Origin: Candidatus Desulfofervidaceae bacterium
GTDB taxonomy: Bacteria > Desulfobacterota > Desulfofervidia > Desulfofervidales > Desulfofervidaceae
NCBI GenBank assembly: GCA_021160485.1
Contig: JAGHCL010000210.1
Coordinates: forward strand, 1 to 12,938
Direction: 5' to 3'
DNA length: 12,938 nucleotides
In this document: piece after piece, positions 10,054 through 12,938 of the stretch
Numbering within the stretch: the first letter of the stretch is position 1
Layout: every line of letters begins with the position of its first letter
Notes under the pieces: model-generated
What the model was told of the DNA's origin: nothing
What the model saw: only the letters and a program-made list of their open reading frames with translations
Databases searched by the model: none
Made by a program: the position numbers and the translations under genes

Positions 10054-10608
10054 ATGGCTTTTAAGTGGTATATAATCCATGCTTATTCTGGTTTTGAAGA
10101 AAAGGTTAAAGCTTGGCTTGAGGAAAGAATTCAGAACGAGAAGGACGAAAGAATAAAGAGTGCTTTTAAGGAAGTCCTAGTGCCAACTGAGAAGGTGGTA
10201 GAATTGGTCAAAGGAGAGAAAGTAACTTCTTCACGTAAGTTTTATCCTGGTTATGTCCTTGTATGTATGGACCTTGATCAGGATACAGAGTTGAGGAGCG
10301 TCCTTTGGCACTTAGTGAGAAAAACGCCTAAAGTTACCGGATTCGTAGGTGGGAAAAATCCTGTTCCTATTCCAGAAGAGGAAGTTGAGAAGATAAAGGC
10401 ACAGATGGAAGAAGGGGCAAAGAAGCCGAAACCAAAGTTTACTTTGGAGAAAGGGGATCAGGTAAAGATTATAGATGGTCCTTTTACAAACTTTACCGGA
10501 AGGGTAGATGAAATCTTTCCAGATAGAGGAAAAGTAAAAGTGCTTATTAGCATTTTTGGACGGGAAACTCCGGTAGAATTGGATGCTATTCAATTAGCTA
10601 AAATTTAA
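10054..10608 (+). CDS. nusG: Transcription termination/antitermination factor NusG
   Basis: NusG binds the RNA polymerase clamp, promotes processivity, and links polymerase to Rho or to ribosomal protein S10. The 184-residue protein starts with the NGN domain ([15 protein letters not shown], then FYPGYVLV at 63-70) and ends with a KOW domain (from about 133, [20 protein letters not shown]). A lysine- and proline-rich linker near 120-130 separates them. Length and architecture are standard, with no inserted domain. The start lies one base after the secE stop. At the 3' end an AT-rich inverted repeat, CAATTA (10591-10596) and TAATTG (10606-10611), spans the stop codon; it lacks a T tract, so transcription probably continues into rplK. 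Confidence 0.98.
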   Translation: MAFKWYIIHAYSGFEEKVKAWLEERIQNEKDERIKSAFKEVLVPTEKVVELVKGEKVTSSRKFYPGYVLVCMDLDQDTELRSVLWHLVRKTPKVTGFVGGKNPVPIPEEEVEKIKAQMEEGAKKPKPKFTLEKGDQVKIIDGPFTNFTGRVDEIFPDRGKVKVLISIFGRETPVELDAIQLAKI

Positions 10609-10625
10609 TTGAAGAGGGTTATTAT

Positions 10626-11051
10626 ATGGCGAAAAAGGTAATTGCTTCCATTCGTTTACAAATTCCTGCCGGGCAGGCAACACCGTCGCCTCCAGTGGGT
10701 CCGGCTTTGGGTCAACATGGTGTGAACATTATGGAGTTTTGTAAGGCATTTAATGCCAAGACAAAAGATCAAGAAGGAACTATTATTCCGGTTGTGATTA
10801 CGGTTTACGCTGATAGATCGTTTACCTTTATTACTAAAACTCCTCCAGCTTCAGTTCTTTTAAAACAAGCGGCTCAAATTGTGAAAGGGGCTCATACTCC
10901 CAAGAAAGAGATTGTAGGGAAGGTAACACGTAAACAACTTGAAGAAATTGCTAAAAAGAAATGGCCTGATTTAACCGCGGCTACCTTTGAAGCGGCTGTG
11001 AGAACAATAGAGGGAACAGCTAAGAGCATGGGTATTGAAATTGTTGATTAA
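10626..11051 (+). CDS. rplK: 50S ribosomal protein L11
   Basis: L11 forms the base of the GTPase-associated stalk by binding a conserved 23S rRNA domain. The 141-residue protein shows the N-terminal [20 protein letters not shown], whose prolines flank the thiostrepton and factor-contact region, then [32 protein letters not shown], and the RNA-binding C-terminal domain ending in [16 protein letters not shown] lies seven bases before the ATG. The spacer after nusG is only 17 bases, so the classical leader to which L1 binds in E. coli, if present at all, would have to overlap the end of nusG. L1 follows after 11 bases. Confidence 0.99.
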   Translation: MAKKVIASIRLQIPAGQATPSPPVGPALGQHGVNIMEFCKAFNAKTKDQEGTIIPVVITVYADRSFTFITKTPPASVLLKQAAQIVKGAHTPKKEIVGKVTRKQLEEIAKKKWPDLTAATFEAAVRTIEGTAKSMGIEIVD

Positions 11052-11062
11052 GGAGAGGACTG

Positions 11063-11767
11063 ATGGCTAAACACGGCAAAAAATACGTTGAAGCGAAGAA
11101 AAAGATAGAACCAGGTAAAGCTTATCCTGTTGAAGAAGCCTTAAAATTAGCTTTAGAAACAGCTACCGCCAAATTTGACGAAACAGTAGAGGTAGCTGTA
11201 AATTTGGGTGTTGATCCGCGCCATGCAGATCAGATGGTAAGGGGTGCAGTGGTTTTACCTCATGGAACGGGAAAGAAAGTTAGAATATTGGTGTTTGCTC
11301 AGGGTGAGAAGGAAAAAGAAGCCCAGGCTGCTGGTGCAGATTATGTAGGTGGTGAAGAGCTTATTAAAAAGATTGAGGCAGGTTGGTTGGATTTTGATAA
11401 AGTTGTAGCTACACCAGATATGATGAGTAAAGTGGCTAAAATAGGACGTATTCTTGGTCCACGGGGATTGATGCCAAGCACCAAGACAGGTACTGTAACT
11501 TTTGATGTGACCAAGGCCATTGAAGAACTAAAAGGTGGTAAGATTGAGTTTAAAGTAGATAAAGGTGGCGTTGTCCACGCCCCGATAGGTAAGGTTTCTT
11601 TTGGATATGAAAAACTTTTGGATAATTTTAAGACCCTTTTAGAAACAATTATTCGTTTAAAACCAGCAAGTGCAAAAGGAACTTATATAAAAGGAATTAC
11701 CGTTTCTACAACCATGGGGCCAGGAATAAAAGTTGATACAACTTCCGTAAGGGATCTTGTTAGTTAA
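11063..11767 (+). CDS. rplA: 50S ribosomal protein L1
   Basis: L1 builds the mobile L1 stalk next to the ribosomal E site and in many bacteria represses its own operon. The 234-residue protein has the normal length. Visible signatures are [20 protein letters not shown] near the N-terminus, [18 protein letters not shown] in the middle (the most conserved family segment), and the C-terminal part ending in [21 protein letters not shown] purine-rich AAGGAGAGG just before the ATG serves as ribosome binding site and overlaps the rplK stop. The usual rplK-rplA pairing is kept. rplJ follows after 21 bases. Confidence 0.99.
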   Translation: MAKHGKKYVEAKKKIEPGKAYPVEEALKLALETATAKFDETVEVAVNLGVDPRHADQMVRGAVVLPHGTGKKVRILVFAQGEKEKEAQAAGADYVGGEELIKKIEAGWLDFDKVVATPDMMSKVAKIGRILGPRGLMPSTKTGTVTFDVTKAIEELKGGKIEFKVDKGGVVHAPIGKVSFGYEKLLDNFKTLLETIIRLKPASAKGTYIKGITVSTTMGPGIKVDTTSVRDLVS

Positions 11768-11788
11768 TACTAAAGAAGGAGGAGAAAG

Positions 11789-12319
11789 TTGTTACGCCGT
11801 TCAGAAAAAGCAGCTTTGATAGAAGAGTTACATGAAAAGTTAAAAAAAGCCAAGGCAGTGGTTTTGACGGACTTTAAGGGAATTAAAGTAGAACAGATGA
11901 ACGAATTAAGGCGTAAATTACGTGAAGCAGATGTGGAATATAAAGTTTTCAAAAATACTTTAATCAGGCGTGCAGCTAAAGGTACAGCTGTAGAGAACCT
12001 AAAGGACGAAGAGATTATTAACAATAATGCCTTGGCTATTTCTTATACGGATCCTGTAGTTTTGGCCAAAGTTTTGGCAGAGTTTAAGAAAAAGATTGAG
12101 CAGTTTCAGCTAAAAAGTGGAATTTTAGAAGGGAAGATTTTACATCCTGCAGACATAGAAGCGTTGGCAAAGCTGCCCAATAGAGAGGTACTATTGGCTC
12201 AACTTCTGGGGGCAATGAATGCAGTTCCTAGGAACTTTGTTAGTTTGCTTTACAGAGTTATTGCCAACTTTCTTAATGTGTTAGAGGCAATTAAGAAAGA
12301 AAAAGAAAAACAACAATAA
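11789..12319 (+). CDS. rplJ: 50S ribosomal protein L10
   Basis: L10 anchors the L7/L12 dimers to the ribosome, next to L11. The protein has 176 residues. The start is TTG, chosen because AAGGAGGA (11776-11783) is correctly spaced before it and because MLRRSEKAALIEELHEKLKK aligns with L10 N-termini; no ATG or GTG is available nearby. Further landmarks are VVLTDFKGI, EYKVFKNTLIRRA and the C-terminal helix, ending in lysine- and glutamate-rich residues, that binds L7/L12 dimers. Only 21 bases separate it from rplA, so the long leader used for L10-L12 feedback in E. coli is not present as a spacer. The weak start codon next to the ATG and stronger ribosome binding site of rplL fits the need for several L7/L12 copies per L10. 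Confidence 0.98.
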   Translation: MLRRSEKAALIEELHEKLKKAKAVVLTDFKGIKVEQMNELRRKLREADVEYKVFKNTLIRRAAKGTAVENLKDEEIINNNALAISYTDPVVLAKVLAEFKKKIEQFQLKSGILEGKILHPADIEALAKLPNREVLLAQLLGAMNAVPRNFVSLLYRVIANFLNVLEAIKKEKEKQQ

Positions 12320-12325
12320 GGAGGT
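12318..12325 (+). promoter_or_regulatory. Strong Shine-Dalgarno for rplL
   Basis: AAGGAGGT is a full eight-base match to the anti-Shine-Dalgarno sequence, nine bases before the rplL ATG and overlapping the rplJ stop. It is among the strongest ribosome binding sites in the window. It fits the known 4:1 or 6:1 excess of L7/L12 over L10 in bacterial ribosomes. Confidence 0.75.
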
Positions 12326-12334
12326 TTTTAAAAA

Positions 12335-12727
12335 ATGGCGAAGGAAATTACGAAAGAAGATGTGGTAGAGTACATCGCTAATATGACAGTGTTAGAGCTA
12401 TCTGAGTTGATTAAAGAGTTGGAAGGAAAATTTGGTGTTCAGGCAGCTGCCCCTGTGGTTGCAGCCGCGGTTCCTGGTGCAGCTGCGGGAGGAGAGGCAG
12501 CTCCGGCTGAGGAAAAGACCGAATTTGATGTGATTTTAAGCAGTGTAGGCAGTAATAAAATTCAGGTTATCAAAGTAGTAAGGGCTATAACTGGGTTAGG
12601 ATTAAAAGAAGCTAAAGAATTGGTAGATAGTGCTCCTAAACCTGTAAAAGAGGGTGTGTCTAAGGAAGAGGCTGAAGACATTAAGAAACAGCTTGAAGAG
12701 GTAGGTGCAAGCGTAGAAGTCAAGTAA
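12335..12727 (+). CDS. rplL: 50S ribosomal protein L7/L12
   Basis: L7/L12 is the multi-copy stalk protein that recruits and activates translational GTPases such as EF-G and EF-Tu. The 130 residues divide into an N-terminal dimerisation and L10-binding domain (about 1-35), a flexible hinge rich in alanine, proline and glycine (about 36-60), and the globular C-terminal domain (62-130) with [20 protein letters not shown] and [18 protein letters not shown]. Length and layout are normal. In most bacteria the next gene is rpoB; here there is no intact rpoB start in the 211 bases that follow, and an opposing IS110-family transposase end appears instead. rplL is therefore probably the last gene of its transcript. 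Confidence 0.99.
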   Translation: MAKEITKEDVVEYIANMTVLELSELIKELEGKFGVQAAAPVVAAAVPGAAAGGEAAPAEEKTEFDVILSSVGSNKIQVIKVVRAITGLGLKEAKELVDSAPKPVKEGVSKEEAEDIKKQLEEVGASVEVK

Positions 12728-12744
12728 GTATGCCTTATACTGGG

Positions 12745-12766
12745 AAAAGAATCTCTTTTTATTTTT
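12745..12766 (+). terminator. Weak candidate intrinsic terminator after rplL
   Basis: AAAAGA (12745-12750) and TCTTTT (12754-12759) can form a six-pair hairpin around a three-base loop, followed by TATTTTT. A second small dyad, AGTAT/ATACT (12728-12732, 12738-12742, five-base loop), lies just upstream. The stems are AT-rich and would be only marginally stable, so this is a tentative terminator for the rplKAJL transcript before the convergent transposase gene. Confidence 0.3.
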
Positions 12767-12793
12767 AGCGTTTGAAGTTCGTAAAGGAGTCAA

Positions 12794-12938
12794 CTATAAG
12801 CAATGATTTGGGTTAAAAAGCACCCTTTTAGTAAGCAAGGCATAAATAACCCTAACAAGTTTATGAACTACAGCAAAGATGGCCTTTTTAAAGGGCAGAC
12901 CCTGGGAAAGGCGTCTTTTAAAATAGTTTTTAAAAACA
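12794..12938 (-). CDS. IS110-family transposase, C-terminal 47 residues (5' part outside window)
   Basis: On the minus strand the frame is open from the window edge to a TAG at 12796-12794, giving 47 residues. The stretch NYFKRRLSQGLPFKKAIF, followed by AVVHKLVRVIYALL and then F-N-P-N before the stop, closely follows the conserved C-terminus of IS110/IS116/IS902 transposases: an aromatic residue, a Gly-Lys/Leu-Pro-x-Lys-x-Ala turn, then a basic His/Arg-Lys-Leu helix ending in Ile-x-Ala-Leu-Leu. Transposases of this family have a RuvC-like DEDD N-terminal domain and a C-terminal domain with a catalytic serine, and are guided by a bridge RNA; none of those catalytic parts falls inside this fragment, so intactness cannot be judged. 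It converges on rplL, 66 bases away. The assignment rests on pattern recognition of a short segment, without a database search. Confidence 0.8.
   Translation of the reverse strand, partial: VFKNYFKRRLSQGLPFKKAIFAVVHKLVRVIYALLTKRVLFNPNHCL

Larger units (their letters stand above)
12728..12938. mobile_element. End of an IS110-family insertion sequence (outer limits; exact boundary unresolved)
   Basis: The transposase end at 12794-12938 shows that an insertion sequence enters the window from the right. Its near end must lie between the rplL stop (12727) and the transposase stop (12794), within 66 bases. IS110-family elements usually lack clear terminal inverted repeats and target duplications, so I cannot place the junction from this side alone. 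The interval starts where rpoB would normally begin. Confidence 0.6.

Noticed and set aside
12740..12909. CTGGGAAA occurring at 12740-12747 and 12902-12909 as possible element repeats
   Set aside because: Only eight bases match exactly, and the second copy lies within transposase coding sequence, so it is not a terminal repeat.
12803..12938. Plus-strand open frame starting with ATG after AAGGAGT and running off the right edge (45 codons)
   Set aside because: It resembles no family I know and lies exactly antisense to the minus-strand frame that has a clear IS110-type C-terminus. It is best explained as a shadow.

Overview
The window is almost entirely core transcription and translation machinery, and nearly all of it reads left to right. 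The order is rpoB (3' part only) - rpoC - rpsL - rpsG - fusA - tuf - rpmG - tRNA-Trp - secE - nusG - rplK - rplA - rplJ - rplL. At the extreme right edge, on the opposite strand, lies the C-terminal end of an IS110-family transposase. The DNA leans AT-rich. Beta' carries a large insertion in its trigger loop (the SI3 type seen in many Gram-negative groups), EF-Tu has a four-cysteine insertion, and tRNA-Trp sits between rpmG and secE. Together these suggest a Gram-negative, possibly thermophilic, deep-branching bacterium, perhaps near Desulfobacterota; that placement is a guess from protein flavour, not a result.

Region by region: positions 2-5169 encode the RNA polymerase beta C-terminus and all of beta', with a 4-base ATGA overlap. 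Positions 5170-5296 are the only sizeable spacer inside the gene series. It holds a dyad, a good sigma70-type promoter candidate and, read on the minus strand, a textbook intrinsic terminator. Positions 5297-9459 are a compact str operon (S12, S7, EF-G, EF-Tu). Positions 9463-10608 carry L33, tRNA-Trp, SecE and NusG. Positions 10626-12727 carry L11, L1, L10 and L7/L12. Positions 12728-12938 hold a weak terminator candidate and then the convergent IS110-family transposase end.

The most interesting feature is the joinery rather than any one gene. In the usual bacterial layout, a tuf-secE-nusG-rplKAJL block runs directly into rpoBC-rpsL-rpsG-fusA-tuf, and the second tuf leads into rpsJ. Here the two blocks meet at a single tuf in the reverse arrangement: fusA-tuf runs into rpmG-secE, and rplL runs into an insertion sequence instead of rpoB. 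The tuf at the junction has strikingly different codon usage from every neighbour, in a patchy way. This fits recombination or duplication through tuf paralogues, horizontal replacement of tuf, or an assembly that collapsed two tuf copies. The sequence alone cannot separate these. I see no CRISPR array, defence system or unknown operon; apart from the IS end, the genes are conserved housekeeping families.
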